Below, piece by piece: positions 31,601 to 42,085 of a DNA stretch of 64,000 nt. The notes beneath the pieces were generated by a model. It saw only the letters and a program-made list of their open reading frames with translations, had not been told where the DNA came from and searched no databases. Every line of letters begins with the position of its first letter. Within the stretch, counting starts at the first letter, position 1. The stretch is taken from contig JAPFFF010000006.1 in NCBI GenBank assembly GCA_039105265.1, positions 1,054,001 through 1,118,000 on the forward strand. Reading direction: 5' to 3'. Made by a program: the position numbers and the translations under genes. The stretch is from Tritrichomonas musculus. Its lineage: Eukaryota > Parabasalia > Tritrichomonadida > Tritrichomonadidae.

Positions 31601-34600
31601 AATCGTTCTGAATTTTCCGTCTCATTAAAACAGGAATCAATGAATGATTTAATGATAAACTTCTCTCATAAACCGCCCTAACCGTTGGCACAACCGCCAT
31701 TTCCCAAGGTGCCAGTTCAAATGTCATCGATCTCCATGAATGATTCCAAAGTTTTGCAAACAACTCAATTGATGACTTCTCCTCTTTCACATAGTTTTTC
31801 ATAGATGTCTTAAATATCGTGTCAACATCTTCAGTGTTTATTGAATCAAGATACTTTGCTATTTGATTCGTATTATCTTGTGTTTTCATGAATGATTTCG
31901 CCATGTTTAAAATGTTTGATTCAATTATTTGATTCTTAGAAGCATCAACAAAATGTCCATAACTACAGAAAGCTTTATAATCATCTTCTTTAATATTCAA
32001 GAAAGGAATTTCATGAATATTTCTCCGAAATCTTTGAAGATTCTTATTAATTAGACACAAAAATGGTTCATTTGCTCTGATTTGTGATGACTTTAATTGC
32101 ATCTTCATTAAATGTGACTCTATATCTGATGAACTAGGATGATACTTGATCATAAAAGCAACAAGAAGCAAAGCAAAATTTAAAAATAAATTATCTCTTC
32201 TTCGATCAAAAAGTTTCATACAAAATTCAGCAATGTCACAATCAAGCCATCTTCCACTTTTATCAGTTCGAATAGCAAAAACTTTTCCTTTTCGTTTAGA
32301 AATCAATTTTTCATATTGAACTATTTGTTCATAAACCCAGGTAGAAGGATATTTTAATCTTTGATCATCATTTGTTGAAAAGAGAGAAGAATTCGAAATT
32401 GCATAATCAACTGATAATTTTCGTGATTTAAAAGTTTTCTTTCTTCTTCTTCTCTTAAAAGCACCAACTTCAGCATCACTTGTATCACTTCCAGGATAAG
32501 ATTCTTCATGAAAGACTGATGTGCTTAAATTATTGGCAGCAAAGATAGAATTAGAAACAGTTTTATTCATTTTATGTAATTGACTTGCAACTGATGATGA
32601 TTTTAATGCTGATCTCAGATTTTGTTCTTTAGTTCGATATTTGTTTGAAATACCAAAATCTAAATTATCACTATTACTATCAACACTACAATTACTAAAA
32701 TCACTACTTAAACTATCTTCGCTATCATCATTATAAAGATTTTCACTTTTTGTATAAATAACAGAAAATCGTTGACTTCTTTGTCTAGGTTGAAAAGTTG
32801 CACGACGATTTCTTTTTTCTGATGATTTATGAAAATTATTATTATTTCCTAAAAATGGCGAATGATTAAATTCTTCTTCCATAATTCGTGCCATATTTGT
32901 ATGTTGAAAGAAAATTGTAGAAGAAGCAAATTGAAATAATAAATCAATTTCTGTATTTCTTTGATTATCATTTTCATCATTATCAATCTTTTTTTGATCG
33001 ATTAAATTAATTCTATGAATTAAATCTTGTGCAAGAATTAAAATTAATTCATGTGGTAAATGATCATCACATTCAACAGTTGATACTATTTCAACTGCAT
33101 AAAAAATATCATTTAATTCAGTTGCTTTTTGCGATTTTAATATAAATTTAATAATTCGTGTCCGAATGTCAGGTGGTGCAATCGAAGCTAACAAAATCAC
33201 CCAAAAACGAGGAACTATTGTTAATGGATGTGGATTAATATCAGAAAACAAAGTAGAAATATAATCATCATCCATGTTCATTGCGATGAAACAAAGAATT
33301 GGAAGAAGTTCATATTTTTTCTCTTCATTTATTCTTTGAATTAAACCTAAGAAAACATCATCAGTGAAAAGTTGATATTGAATGTGTTGAATAAGGAGGT
33401 CTAAATGCTGTTGGATACTAAATTCAGTTATGATTTTTTGATTATGAAGTTCATAAATGAAATCGATTAATAAAAAGAACAATTCAGGATTGTTTCTTTC
33501 AATTATTTTGTGAAGTTTATGAACCATTTGAATGTTCTCTTTAATTACATTAATCATTGATGATTCGGGACGAACAAGTTCAATTAACAATCGAATGATA
33601 TTAATCGACTGATCATCAGAACTTTTCAAAGCAAAACAAATTAATGATTCCAAGTCATTCTTAGTTAAATTTAATGATGCGATCATTGTTAATAATTTAA
33701 ATAAGTTGGATTGAATATCTTGATAATTTTCATTTTGTTCTCGTTTTTCATTCAAATATTGCTCAATTGCACATAACAAATGCTTGACTTTCCACACTTT
33801 AGTCAATAAGTTTTGATTCTCATAAACAAGAACACGTGACCAATGCTTAACTATTCTCTCTTGGTTGGAACGATCGAATTTAGTTAACAAAGAAAAGTTA
33901 ACTAAAATATATTTCATTAACGAAATCTTCAAATTTTCATACGTCAAAGATGACAAAAGCATAAAAAAACGGTTGTAAGTTGAATAGGTTGGTTTGAAGA
34001 CTTTTGTTTCTAATAATAAATAAAGAATGATTTGAAAGCCACATTTGTTCTCGAAAGCTTTTTCAACATCTTTGCTTATTGACAAAGTTGTCATGATCAA
34101 ATCAAAGGTTAATTCAGGAACTTGTAACAAGTGCTTCTCTTCAGTTGTCGGCATGTCAAAGAAGCTGAAAAGTGGCATGAAAAGGTCAGCTCTATCGCCA
34201 GATATCAAAACAGAACAAAAAGAAGGATGACATCTAACTGGCTCACCAACCAACTTAGCTTCTATTGAATTTTCATATGATCCTTTTTCAATGCTTATAT
34301 CGCCCTTGTTATTTGAAAGCTTCAATGTGAAAAGTGCATCTTTAAACTCACTCGTCAACTGACGCGGCCCTGAGTCATAAAAACGTGGAATCTCGTCATT
34401 TGTTATGAACTTGTTATATATTTGGAATGATGACAACAAAATGTGCTGCACTTCGTCAGGATTCTGGTCAGGCGAATAACCAATTTTCACTTGAAGATTA
34501 TCGTCATTAAAACCGTCGTAAGAAAACTCAAGTTTTCGACACACACAACGATCAATGCTGGGCAATATAATGGCCTTACCTGACTTGAATTGTACACGTA

Positions 34601-37493
34601 TCAAAATGGGCGTCCAGACGCCCATTGGCAAAGGTGTTTCACAACGTGCTGTTGATTCAAGATCTCTATAAATCACTTTAATTAAAAGTGACGTTGTTGA
34701 AACCATCAAGGAAATCCCACGCGATCTACTGTCAAGGATACTAAATATGTTCAGTTTCGAATCAGAAGAAATTTTATCAACTGAGATCCAAAAAGCTACT
34801 GTAAAATTACGACCTAATAAAGAAGACGTTACATTTTTCAGTTCAATGTAAGTTGACTTGCCATTCAAAGGAAGAAAAGCAAGTGGAGCCTTCATTGTTG
34901 AGCTTATAATTTCCTGCAATTTTTGGATATACAAAGGCTGATAAATAGACAAGTATTTTCCATTAATTGGACACAACAAATCAATGAACTTTTGAATAAC
35001 AGGCGAAGAACTTGTCGTAAAACAAATTAATGAAACTATTTGAAACAAAGATTGTAGAATTTTTTGATCAAATTCTAAATCGCATTTATGTGTTTGAATA
35101 ATACTCAATAAAAAAAAGTCAAAATTGTATTCATTAGCAATAATTGAGTTATAATACGAATAACCCATTAAATTATAAACAAAATGCAAAATATCATGAT
35201 TATGCGAAGATTCACTAAAAACCTCAATGAATGGAAAAAGTGCAATTGGCGTCTTGATTATAAAGGAAGGAGAAATTGAAGAAAGTTGAGTTCCAGCTAT
35301 TAATTGAACAAACTTTGAAAAAATCGCATTCGATGGCTCTTTATTAAATATCTTTTTAGTGGCTTCTCTAATCGTTATCATATGCGAATTGCCAAGATTA
35401 ATTTCAGGCGACAAAGAAGCAAAGAAATGAATAGCTTGAACTAAGAAATCTCCACAGGCAGCACGACATTCATTACTTAACATGTTAATTGCTGATGTAA
35501 CAGGCTCAACCATGTCAATAAACTTGCTCTTTAGCAGTTTCATGCTCTTCTTTCGAGTCAAGCATTCATTGATGGTTTCAAGCAATTCTGTCGATATTAT
35601 AACGTATTGTTCTTGCGGAATTCGATCAAATGTGAATGAACAAATGTCGTGAATTGCACTAAATATCACATTGTTGCCTTCAATGTCAGCTGCACTTGTG
35701 AAATTGGACGATAGCATGTATGACTTGGCATTTGCTATCACAAATTGCCTGATCGGCGGCTCAAAGACGAATTTAAGAAATGTGATACAAAAAACTCTGT
35801 TCTCCATCCACGCTGAGCAACAATCATTCATTTGAAGAATTCGTGAAATAAACAGAAAAAGAGTGGAACGCGATGTTTCAATGAATGATGCAATCGATTC
35901 ATATTTTGAATCAAAATTTATGTTTTGAAAATAAATGGAAAGTGCCGAAATGGTTCGTATCAAGTTGGCATTGGTCAAAGTGGTAATGCTAATCTTATCA
36001 AAGACACTTAAAACTCGATGAATCATTTCTGCCATTAAGGCTGGTCTCATCGTAATGGACTCAAAAAGTTGACTTAATAATGAAAAACCTTCAACTTTCG
36101 CTAAAATTGAAATAACTGTGGATCTGATCTTGTCAATCAAAGGAAGCATCGATTTATCGTTTGCAACGTTAAAACGATCATTGAAAATATCGGTGCTGTT
36201 GAAAATGGTGTCCCAAAATAATTTGACATCTGATGGAAATCGCCAATTTCTATAAAAAGCTATAAACATCAAGGCAAAATCAAAAAAGTATGGCGAATCA
36301 GAATGCGTTGCCATTTCTTTTAATGTCTCACAGAACCATTGAAAAAGAAGATCTGCTGATTGTTCATGATTCTGATAGGCTTGGGCAATAAGTTGGATTC
36401 GTTTGTAATTATCGGGTTTAAAATAGGTTTTAAAATGAGGTTTCTCTGATATTGTTAGCGCTGTTTGGATGTCAAGACCACTTTTGAACGTTTCAACAGG
36501 CACATATTGAAATTGTCCTTCAATTCCAAGGGAAAAGGCTGGAATATCAATTGGCTGTCGGTTTTGAAGTGCTGTTGTTAAATCAATAGGATTTGAATTT
36601 TGTTCTTGAAGAACTAAAAAGGGAGGTTCACTTTCCATCATTGCTTTTAATGGCGTTGCAAATAACATTACAAATTGAGTCATAATGGAATCATTCGTAT
36701 ATTGTGATAGAGTAGAAAAGATTTTTAATGCATTCATATCAAGTTGGACTAATAAATTTGAACTTATAATAAAAATTTGTGAAATCGTATCATTATTAAA
36801 TAATATCGCTTTATTTTCATCTGATTTCGAATTCTCCACCTTCTCTATAATATCTTTGGCAAATTTTTTGAGAAATATCATATATTTCGTAATCTCAGGT
36901 GTATCTTTTTGGCCTTTTTCTTGCGATGAAATTTGTAGAGCTCTTAAATATTGATACAAAAGTATTTGCTTTTTCATTGCTATTTCTGTTTGTTTTGTAA
37001 AAAGACCTTTAAATAATGGAAAAATAATTTCAAAATCATCGATTGGGGAACGAACAAAAGAAATTTGAAAGCAGCGTTCAATTGCATCTAAAGTGCATTT
37101 TGAGTAATCAGGCAAATTGAGTATATCTGTAAGCGCATGAATGACAACAGGAGCGTGTTCCATAATAGGATTATTTTGCCAAGCGATAAAAGTGTATAAA
37201 ATAAAACGACTACGATATTTAAAGCTAGGGTCTTCTTCTAAAGTTAAACTCGAAACGGTAGGAATTAGATCAGGTCTAAAAGGAAATGAAAAGCTAAGCT
37301 TTTTAAGTATTTCAGAAAAATCCGTAATATCTTGATGATCTTTAAATAATTTTTCTAATTCTACACGATGAAATTCTGGAAATTCTTTAAAACAATCGTC
37401 TTCTTTATCTAGATATTTCACAAGGCAACTTGGAATGTGGACTGATGACTTGAGAGATAAGATCTCGAAAACAGGATCATCATCATATGACAT
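28653..37493 (-). CDS. Giant BEACH-domain protein (LYST/neurobeachin-like)
   Basis: An intronless 2946-residue protein of the BEACH family, scaffolds that control membrane traffic. Residues 1-860 are helical, solenoid-like. Residues about 870-1050 look like the concanavalin-A-like domain of large BEACH proteins (RNFTVAFWISVDK, LPMGVWTPILIRVQF). A second helical region and low-complexity serine/acidic stretches follow. A PH-like domain lies near 1990-2065. The BEACH domain starts at about 2096 (ISTFEYITKLNIFAGRTFND, YPIFPWVL, YRDFSELNKS) and resumes at about 2288 (IIPELFSFPECL, ELPLWANSP, WFDWTFGVQ). A 130-residue S/Q-rich insert with Q7 splits it, and the central block is very divergent. N- and S-rich sequence precedes C-terminal WD40-type repeats (about 2615-2946). 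Confidence 0.9.
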   Translation of the reverse strand: MSYDDDPVFEILSLKSSVHIPSCLVKYLDKEDDCFKEFPEFHRVELEKLFKDHQDITDFSEILKKLSFSFPFRPDLIPTVSSLTLEEDPSFKYRSRFILYTFIAWQNNPIMEHAPVVIHALTDILNLPDYSKCTLDAIERCFQISFVRSPIDDFEIIFPLFKGLFTKQTEIAMKKQILLYQYLRALQISSQEKGQKDTPEITKYMIFLKKFAKDIIEKVENSKSDENKAILFNNDTISQIFIISSNLLVQLDMNALKIFSTLSQYTNDSIMTQFVMLFATPLKAMMESEPPFLVLQEQNSNPIDLTTALQNRQPIDIPAFSLGIEGQFQYVPVETFKSGLDIQTALTISEKPHFKTYFKPDNYKRIQLIAQAYQNHEQSADLLFQWFCETLKEMATHSDSPYFFDFALMFIAFYRNWRFPSDVKLFWDTIFNSTDIFNDRFNVANDKSMLPLIDKIRSTVISILAKVEGFSLLSQLFESITMRPALMAEMIHRVLSVFDKISITTLTNANLIRTISALSIYFQNINFDSKYESIASFIETSRSTLFLFISRILQMNDCCSAWMENRVFCITFLKFVFEPPIRQFVIANAKSYMLSSNFTSAADIEGNNVIFSAIHDICSFTFDRIPQEQYVIISTELLETINECLTRKKSMKLLKSKFIDMVEPVTSAINMLSNECRAACGDFLVQAIHFFASLSPEINLGNSHMITIREATKKIFNKEPSNAIFSKFVQLIAGTQLSSISPSFIIKTPIALFPFIEVFSESSHNHDILHFVYNLMGYSYYNSIIANEYNFDFFLLSIIQTHKCDLEFDQKILQSLFQIVSLICFTTSSSPVIQKFIDLLCPINGKYLSIYQPLYIQKLQEIISSTMKAPLAFLPLNGKSTYIELKNVTSSLLGRNFTVAFWISVDKISSDSKLNIFSILDSRSRGISLMVSTTSLLIKVIYRDLESTARCETPLPMGVWTPILIRVQFKSGKAIILPSIDRCVCRKLEFSYDGFNDDNLQVKIGYSPDQNPDEVQHILLSSFQIYNKFITNDEIPRFYDSGPRQLTSEFKDALFTLKLSNNKGDISIEKGSYENSIEAKLVGEPVRCHPSFCSVLISGDRADLFMPLFSFFDMPTTEEKHLLQVPELTFDLIMTTLSISKDVEKAFENKCGFQIILYLLLETKVFKPTYSTYNRFFMLLSSLTYENLKISLMKYILVNFSLLTKFDRSNQERIVKHWSRVLVYENQNLLTKVWKVKHLLCAIEQYLNEKREQNENYQDIQSNLFKLLTMIASLNLTKNDLESLICFALKSSDDQSINIIRLLIELVRPESSMINVIKENIQMVHKLHKIIERNNPELFFLLIDFIYELHNQKIITEFSIQQHLDLLIQHIQYQLFTDDVFLGLIQRINEEKKYELLPILCFIAMNMDDDYISTLFSDINPHPLTIVPRFWVILLASIAPPDIRTRIIKFILKSQKATELNDIFYAVEIVSTVECDDHLPHELILILAQDLIHRINLIDQKKIDNDENDNQRNTEIDLLFQFASSTIFFQHTNMARIMEEEFNHSPFLGNNNNFHKSSEKRNRRATFQPRQRSQRFSVIYTKSENLYNDDSEDSLSSDFSNCSVDSNSDNLDFGISNKYRTKEQNLRSALKSSSVASQLHKMNKTVSNSIFAANNLSTSVFHEESYPGSDTSDAEVGAFKRRRRKKTFKSRKLSVDYAISNSSLFSTNDDQRLKYPSTWVYEQIVQYEKLISKRKGKVFAIRTDKSGRWLDCDIAEFCMKLFDRRRDNLFLNFALLLVAFMIKYHPSSSDIESHLMKMQLKSSQIRANEPFLCLINKNLQRFRRNIHEIPFLNIKEDDYKAFCSYGHFVDASKNQIIESNILNMAKSFMKTQDNTNQIAKYLDSINTEDVDTIFKTSMKNYVKEEKSSIELFAKLWNHSWRSMTFELAPWEMAVVPTVRAVYERSLSLNHSLIPVLMRRKIQNDSIESNNENNVLNFFNKDQIVKEFDCKLITPNCNFKIDAKLLINFENKKIALITHKKTKSFSCDDIRYVIPIDRRKKSSKQFELILHSGKSYLIDILAQKLYPILKDILDISVNNENHKLFTPQFKPKIEKITEKWINKKISTFEYITKLNIFAGRTFNDIYQYPIFPWVLKTYCSKVELSDLYNQNIYRDFSELNKSFKNSLLSSYSSSKLKRERAKSNIQPKNVLQTPFKKWISENQESDSEISLSSDIDSSVSSDKSKSHSHNHSDSQTQEISSLQPQKATLNSPTFPQQQQQQPLVSSFMRRQQQRPSFNCVKLPSFNQVPRDYNEYVKTLLCRSPYKSDNNSGPKLKFKSISDFFDENGFIHEIIPELFSFPECLCETDTFQQVELPLWANSPIDFVYKHRKLLESDLISAKIHFWFDWTFGVQRTDDNYNTTSTASSASNSNTISEEEDENEDDNDLWPLPKILFKSPHQQRKVSLFLPQSSLIEYLEGSYNNNNNNSTTTNNNSSNSNIPLRQSAISMDFSNERGNNSGSGVIGSSNSSFSISGSNSYHNIKNPRSSSNNMLLRSNSPITFKISLKDTEFIFALIDTSQIVSKSLLTFLMVTSNGTVKRIEIDFVEVNKKSDIFINPKIVTLPDEKIDKARIPPKRELMNTIVPLNGGFAVTNGQESLLLIYQKNSVQKTIRQTFGNIKSLCSSGDYFATIGTDMTTRIFNSDHVDQPLHSVSTYQGDSTCAAISKNFGIFVSGSIDGAIHIGSLSNGNVQKVVNIVNKPIHIIISEGWGFIVVFSKIMPSNSNTSFFSNRFSNLTNSNSSSSSNLSLISNSRSNLDSSSRSNLDLNVRPNIDSNSSKNLEDNLKSNLDSTENLRLAARNKRTGSVVGNYELLLYTINGIYVKSVNLSDELVAWETWVDRKGFDFLAIALKGGKVYMFELYYMLLGSPILRKDLEIIAIKYDKHTSSLIMVSSTGEITIKPVFTQS

Positions 37494-38527
37494 TCAGCGA
37501 TAAATAATAGATAAAAACGAAAAAATGGGTAATTGAATTTTTATCCCAGTTTTATGATCGTTTTTTGACGATATATGCATTTCTGATATTTTTAATCGTT
37601 TATTCTATCGTTTTGGTAAATGTGATTGAATTCATACATTTCAATTGAATTTTGAAATTTTTGTAGAAATATCTTAATAATTTTATCAATTTTACATTTA
37701 TTTATGCATTATTATTATTTCAATATTAATATTATATTTAAAAATATAGCATTTTTAAGTAAATGAATGTTTAAAAATTTTGATATAAATAAAAATGAAT
37801 GAGAGGAATGGTTAATGATAATAATATTTTTTGTTAACCAAAAACGTTTTTTTTTTACTCAAATACTTCTAATTGAATAAAAAAGACGTTGAAATGTATT
37901 TTTCGTTATTTTATTATTGTTGATTTTTTATTGAAAATCAGATAAATTAAAATGTGAGATTTGATTTTTTGCTAAAAAAAAATCTTGCATTTTTTCATCG
38001 GAGCAACCATTTTACTCCTCAAAAAAAATTTGTTACATTTTTAATTTTTCTCTAGTATTAATTAATTAGCATCGTATACCGTACACTAATATTGATTTTT
38101 TTATTTTTGAATTATTTTAAAATTGTTATATAACAATTGGTTTATATGTTATTCAAAAGATAACTCTTTTGAAAAAGTCAGAATAACTCTTTTTTGAGAA
38201 TAGCATTATACATGCAAATAAAAGTAAAAAAAGATTTTATATTACTTTCTAATTCATAAAGCTAATAATAGAAAATAAATATGTTATTATTTTAATAATT
38301 TACCTAATTTTATGAATATATTTGTTAAAAATATAGAATTAAAATTAAACACAAAAAAAAAAAAAAAAAAACAATTGAATAAATTGAAAAACAACTCAAT
38401 TTTGTGTAAAATTTCAATTGATGTTTTTGAATTGAAAGCTAACGATCAGATATTTCAAGCAATTTAATTTTTTGAAAAGATAGAAACTCACAAAAATTGA
38501 ATATTTAACTTTTTGAAATTAAAAAAA
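37494..38527. other. Divergent promoter region between BEACH and MATE genes
   Basis: 1 kb AT-rich spacer shared by two divergently transcribed genes. TTTCGTTTTTATC lies about 30 bases upstream of the BEACH start. An A-run of 20 occurs at about 38352. Nothing else is recognised. Confidence 0.4.
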
Positions 38528-40252
38528 ATGAACAAGGAAGATTCCAATGATGAAATTGAATCTGACTATCAAGGAGAGGAAGATTTAGATGAAATCGAAA
38601 CTTCTAAAGACCATGCAGTTGACAACTATAGGCTTGGTGGCAGGAAGCCTCTTATTACAATTTTAGTTTTGATGGGTGGTCCTGTAATGCTTCAAGTTTG
38701 TGGAGCTTTGTACGGTATCATCTCAACAATGTGGGTTTCAAAAGCTGTTGGAAATATTGGTGTTACAGCAATATCAGCGTATTCTACATTTGATAATATT
38801 GGAAGGGCATTTGGCTTCTTCTTATCAGTTTCTGCATCAACAAAAGTTTCGCAATTATTTGGAATGGGTAAACATGAAGAAGCCAATCAAGTTGTTACCG
38901 ATTTATTACGAATGTGCGTTGTTTGTGGTGCGCTGGTGCCAGCAATTTTACTTCCAATTGTTAACATATGCTGTAGGTGGTTTGGATGTGATGATGAAGT
39001 TGTTGGTCTAGGCTTTAAATATCTATGCCCAATCTTATCCTGCTCAGTATTAACTTGTATTTATGTTCTTGATAATGGTCTTTTACAAGGTGAAGGCCGT
39101 ACTTTACTCGTTGGAATCATCAGCGTTTGCACATTGTGCGCCTCAATGTTTATTTTTGAAACTCTGTTTTTATTTGCATTCAAAACTGGAATTGTAGGTG
39201 CTGGTGTAGCTACTGTCCTTGGTGATACATTACCAGCAATCGGCCTTACAGTATGCTATTTCCTAGGGAAATTTTCAGTCAAGCCACATCTTAGTGGCTT
39301 TATCAAGAAGTTTAGTCCTCATACTCTTCCAGCTATGAAAGTCGGCTTGTCTCAATTGGTAGCAAATTTATCAATGTCAGTTCCTGGAATTGTAATGAGA
39401 AAATTGATTGGTGCATCATGTACGGAAGAACAATTTAATCCAGCAATGGCAGGTTATAACATGGTTTTTCGTTATGCAATGATCACAAATTGTGTGGTTA
39501 TAGCTGTATCAATGGGTTATATTCCTGCAGCTTCATATGCTTATGCATCTAAAAGGTATAAACGGTTTTTAAGGCTAACATTTCATGCTTTATGGATATC
39601 TCAAGTATGGTCATTAATCACAAATATTCCTACTTGGGTTTGCCCACGTGAAATTTGTAAAATTTTTGGATCTGACCCTGATTATTTAAGTTATGCTGGT
39701 CCTATGGTTAATAAAGGAAATATGCTCCAGTTTATTAGCTATTTTAGAATAATTACGCAAGGTTGTTTGCAAGCTCTTCAACTTGGAGGTCAAGCAATGA
39801 TTATCACATTTTGTACGCAGCTGCTTGCAATCATTGTTTTTGCATTTGTTCTTTATTACACAAACAAGCATGATCCTGTTAGGTTATGCTGGTGCTACCC
39901 AATCAGTTATGCCCTTGGTCTTGTTATGGGATCTCTAATGCTAATCAAACCACTTAGAAATGTTTATCGTCTTTACAAAGAGCACGAATTAGAAAAAATA
40001 GAAAAGAAAGAACTTAGTGACATTAATAAATGTTCTCAATCAAATATGGCCAATAGTGATGATACTAACTCTTTGGCTCTAATTCAAACGAATGAAGATG
40101 GAAAAGCTCAAGATAGCAATGTTAGAAACAGAAATGCATCTTCTTTAGAAGATGAATATACTGCTTCAGAATCTACTTCTATTAATAGGCTTCGTACTAA
40201 AAACGATGAGTACGAATCTGATAAAGAAAGTAAGAAAGTTGATGAATTTTAG
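38528..40252 (+). CDS. MATE-family multidrug/organic cation efflux transporter
   Basis: A MATE antiporter (about 574 residues from this start), which exports organic compounds in exchange for H+ or Na+. Twelve hydrophobic segments run from about residue 42 to 460 in two similar halves. MATE hallmarks include VLMGGPVMLQ in span 1, WVSKAVGNIGVTAISAY, LQGEGRTLLVGIIS, GAGVATVLGDTLPA, and in the second half GYIPAASYAYASKRYKR and LQALQLGGQA. The N-terminus is acidic (about 35 residues) and the C-terminal 110 residues are a charged serine-rich cytoplasmic tail. The ATG at 38528 is chosen; an earlier TTG (38513) is in frame but is not a normal eukaryotic start. It converges with the next gene across 136 bases. 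Confidence 0.92.
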   Translation: MNKEDSNDEIESDYQGEEDLDEIETSKDHAVDNYRLGGRKPLITILVLMGGPVMLQVCGALYGIISTMWVSKAVGNIGVTAISAYSTFDNIGRAFGFFLSVSASTKVSQLFGMGKHEEANQVVTDLLRMCVVCGALVPAILLPIVNICCRWFGCDDEVVGLGFKYLCPILSCSVLTCIYVLDNGLLQGEGRTLLVGIISVCTLCASMFIFETLFLFAFKTGIVGAGVATVLGDTLPAIGLTVCYFLGKFSVKPHLSGFIKKFSPHTLPAMKVGLSQLVANLSMSVPGIVMRKLIGASCTEEQFNPAMAGYNMVFRYAMITNCVVIAVSMGYIPAASYAYASKRYKRFLRLTFHALWISQVWSLITNIPTWVCPREICKIFGSDPDYLSYAGPMVNKGNMLQFISYFRIITQGCLQALQLGGQAMIITFCTQLLAIIVFAFVLYYTNKHDPVRLCWCYPISYALGLVMGSLMLIKPLRNVYRLYKEHELEKIEKKELSDINKCSQSNMANSDDTNSLALIQTNEDGKAQDSNVRNRNASSLEDEYTASESTSINRLRTKNDEYESDKESKKVDEF

Positions 40253-40388
40253 TTATATGGTATAGATATATATTATTCTTTATTTGAAATAAAAACTTTA
40301 AGTTTAGCATATAAAATTTTATTACAAATATACTTTTTTATGTATATAGATTACATTTAATATTGAATATTAGTATTATCCTAATAAA

Positions 40389-41648
40389 TTAATTGTCATT
40401 ATCATTATCATTTTTGAGATCATCAAATTCATCTTCCTCTTCTTCAAAATGATTTTCGTCATCTTCATCATCATTTACATTGCCATCGTCATCGTCATCA
40501 TCATCTTCCTCTATTATATTTACCTGTGGATAATAAACATTAGGGATATCATCTGTAGCAAATATTTCATTTATATTGGTTGGGTTACTATATGGGGACA
40601 TATATTCAGTAATAAGAGGAACATGAGTGGCTTCTGAATTTCCTTGCATAAAAGGTGGCAGTACCAAATTATCAGCAGGTGTATATGCATTTGGCTGTGG
40701 TGCTGGAAAATAAGGTTGTAGTTCGCTTTGAATTTGTGGTTCGTTTGATTGATTTTGTTGCTGTAGGGTGTTGTCTGGCTGTATATATATTGATTGACTA
40801 TTATTATTATTATTTAAATTGGTGTTGATGTTGCTGTTATTAACATTGTTGCTATTATTAACATTGTTATTATTATTATTATTGTTATTAATAGCGGAAT
40901 TAACAATTTGAGGTATTGAATTACTGTTGTTATTTCGATTGTCATTATTAGTATTATTAGCATTTGATCCGTTTGAATCAGGAGGTAATACAATAACAAA
41001 TGATTGGTATGGTGGAATATCTGGATTTTTATTTGGGTCTGGTTTATTACCAACGATGTAAGAAGTTGTTGGTACTGGTGGAAATTCACTTCCTTGTAAA
41101 AGTAAAGGCTTTTTCCAGCTTGGTAAAACTTTCATTGCAGAAAAAGGGGCCATAAAAGGTTTTTCATTTTTTTTTGCCAAGTGAATATCAAGAAGTAACA
41201 TCAAACTTTCGCTGCCATCATTATATTCAATTTCTTGATTTCTATCCATGGGTTTATTTTGGTTAGAATTTGTCAGCTCGTTAATATTATCCATTAAAGT
41301 TTTTTTAAGTTTTCCTGCTGATGTTAAAGGAAACCATTCTCTTACAACTTTTCTACGAGGAAACCATTTCAAAGGTATAACGACTTTTCCAACATCATCG
41401 TCAGATATAATCATACGATGTCGTTTTAAATTAACATATAATTGATTTTGAGAAAAATTATCAACATTAAGTGAAACACTTTTTGCACAACTACTCAGAA
41501 CTTTTGAGTTTTTTTGGCAGATGTCAATGCTTAGTTTTTGGTTTACATCTGGGTGAGTGTCTGTATGGAAATTAACAAAGAAATAATTTACTTTGTTTCT
41601 TGTTTCGTTACACTTTAGCTCGATAACTCTTATATGTACAAGGGGCAT
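40389..41648 (-). CDS. C2-like domain protein with N-rich and acidic tail
   Basis: A 419-residue protein. Residues 1 to about 165 resemble a C2 domain, a beta-sandwich for lipid or protein binding. It has alternating strands (VHIRVIELKC, LSIDICQK, SVSLNV) and ends in DVGKVVIPLKWFPRRKVVRE followed by WFPL, a typical C2 strand 6-7 pattern, then LMLLLDIHLA. The calcium-binding aspartates are not evident. Residues 200-330 are proline, asparagine and glutamine-rich, with long N runs. The last 45 residues are nearly all D, E and N. C2-plus-low-complexity proteins are numerous in trichomonads. The role is unknown, perhaps membrane-associated. Confidence 0.72.
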   Translation of the reverse strand: MPLVHIRVIELKCNETRNKVNYFFVNFHTDTHPDVNQKLSIDICQKNSKVLSSCAKSVSLNVDNFSQNQLYVNLKRHRMIISDDDVGKVVIPLKWFPRRKVVREWFPLTSAGKLKKTLMDNINELTNSNQNKPMDRNQEIEYNDGSESLMLLLDIHLAKKNEKPFMAPFSAMKVLPSWKKPLLLQGSEFPPVPTTSYIVGNKPDPNKNPDIPPYQSFVIVLPPDSNGSNANNTNNDNRNNNSNSIPQIVNSAINNNNNNNNNVNNSNNVNNSNINTNLNNNNNSQSIYIQPDNTLQQQNQSNEPQIQSELQPYFPAPQPNAYTPADNLVLPPFMQGNSEATHVPLITEYMSPYSNPTNINEIFATDDIPNVYYPQVNIIEEDDDDDDDGNVNDDEDDENHFEEEEDEFDDLKNDNDNDN

Positions 41649-42085
41649 TAAAGATATTAATTAGAAATGAAATAGATTTTTAAATATGTTCTGTTAAAAT
41701 TAATTCAAAATAATTAAAAGGATTTCAATTATTTACGCATTCGGTGAATGTAAACTTTTTAAAATTGAAATTAAAGTGAAAAAATTGAAAAAGAAGAATT
41801 ATAATTTCAATTCAATTTAAGTGATTAATTTTTCTAAATCTTTGTTTTTGATTCTCCGGTCAATTCTTTTTTGATCAACAGTTGAATCTAATCTATATTT
41901 CATGTAATACTCATTGTTAACTTTTTGGATAATACAATAAAGAAAAAGAAAAGAAAAAACATAATACCCAAAGAATCATTGAACGATAGAAGTATGCACA
42001 CATAATTTTCTGATCCATCTTGCATGTAAAAATATAAATATCTTTAATAATTTAATGTAAAAAAGAATTAATGTTATATTATATT
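41649..42085. other. Intergenic spacer
   Basis: AT-rich spacer between two minus-strand genes, with no recognised element. Confidence 0.4.

Noticed and set aside
38513-38527. Extension of the MATE protein to a TTG start
   Set aside because: Nuclear genes of this kind start at ATG; the ATG at 38528 follows a purine-rich leader and keeps all membrane segments.
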